From the NCBI RefSeq assembly GCF_965222285.1, contig NZ_OZ244942.1:2046001-2110000 (forward strand): a stretch of DNA of 64,000 bases, given 5' to 3'. Origin of the DNA: Tepidicaulis sp002389665. Lineage in GTDB: Bacteria > Pseudomonadota > Alphaproteobacteria > Parvibaculales > Parvibaculaceae. The notes beneath the pieces are model-generated. The model made no database searches and had not been told where the DNA came from. It worked only from the letters and a program-made list of their open reading frames with translations. Made by a program: the position numbers and the translations under genes. The first letter of the stretch is position 1, and every line of letters begins with the position of its first letter. This document shows, piece by piece, positions 63,807-64,000 of the stretch.

Positions 63807-64000
63807 ATGTTCCATCTCTCCGCACCCCTCGCCGCCCGCCTGCGCACCGGCCTTGCCGTTACCTTGATGGGCGCCAGCCTGGCAGCCTGCAGCGCGGCCG
63901 ACCGTCTGGCCAATGTCGGCAAACCGCCGCCGCTGAACCCGATCGAGAACCCCACCTCGCAGCCCGGCTACAAGCCCGTGACCCTGCCGATGCCGGCGCC
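63807..64000 (+). CDS. flgH: Flagellar L-ring lipoprotein FlgH (cut by window end)
   Basis: The first 64 residues are present. A lipoprotein signal with lipobox SLAAC gives a mature N-terminal cysteine, then PPPLNPIENPTSQPGYKPV, a FlgH-type start. AAAGGAG lies eight bases before ATG 63807. FlgH forms the outer-membrane ring; position after flgF-flgG-flgA supports the call. Confidence 0.92.
   Translation, partial: MFHLSAPLAARLRTGLAVTLMGASLAACSAADRLANVGKPPPLNPIENPTSQPGYKPVTLPMPA

Overview
The window reads as chromosomal DNA of a GC-rich alphaproteobacterium. The evidence is the CckA hybrid kinase next to flagellar export genes, TTAA-N7-TTAA (CtrA-type) and GTTC-N7-GTTC (alphaproteobacterial LexA-type) sites, the F1-ATPase zeta inhibitor, PurS/PurQ/small-PurL, the eukaryote-like NADP isocitrate dehydrogenase, and the DUF6468/MotE-like genes beside fliM. 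A Parvibaculum-like Hyphomicrobiales member is plausible, but the genus cannot be fixed from the sequence alone.

Layout. 1-7.7 kb: an accessory catabolic-looking cluster with two sulfatases (one cut by the window start), two long GST-like proteins, a tandem thioredoxin-fold/HCCA-isomerase-like protein, two small membrane proteins and a TetR regulator. Four promoters here carry one shared 17-bp operator-like palindrome, so this looks like a single local regulon; it is the best candidate for an undescribed system. 7.7-15.4 kb: a two-partner secretion pair, TpsB and a 1965-residue TpsA adhesin with seven 80-residue MBG-like and three YDG-like repeats. 15.4-22.7 kb: LysR regulator, tRNA-Leu(UAA), small secreted protein, CinA-like protein, sfsA-map-radC, a YjhX-like protein and a Tat-exported amidase. 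23-36.9 kb: purB, a histidine phosphatase, a PQQ dehydrogenase/DUF4336 operon facing its own TetR gene across a perfect palindrome, a PAS protein, the ATPase zeta inhibitor, purC-purS-purQ-purL-bolA-grxD, a duplicated palindromic intergenic element, rpsD and a TrmJ-like methyltransferase. 37-44.9 kb: icd, a cyclic-nucleotide-binding K+ channel overlapping alaS, recA with SOS-box candidates, and an unknown membrane protein.

44.9-64 kb: a flagellar region. flgB-flgC-fliE-fliQ-fliR-flhB-cckA runs leftward and fliO-fliP runs rightward from a promoter region holding a full CtrA site. fliL-fliM-DUF6468-motE-like runs leftward, followed by a second transcription unit with its own CtrA site: two MotB-like proteins, one with and one without the membrane aspartate, and a large TPR/beta-module protein. 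flgF-flgG-flgA-flgH runs rightward behind a near-consensus sigma-54 promoter. CckA is the kinase that controls CtrA in relatives, so this region contains both the kinase gene and apparent CtrA target promoters.
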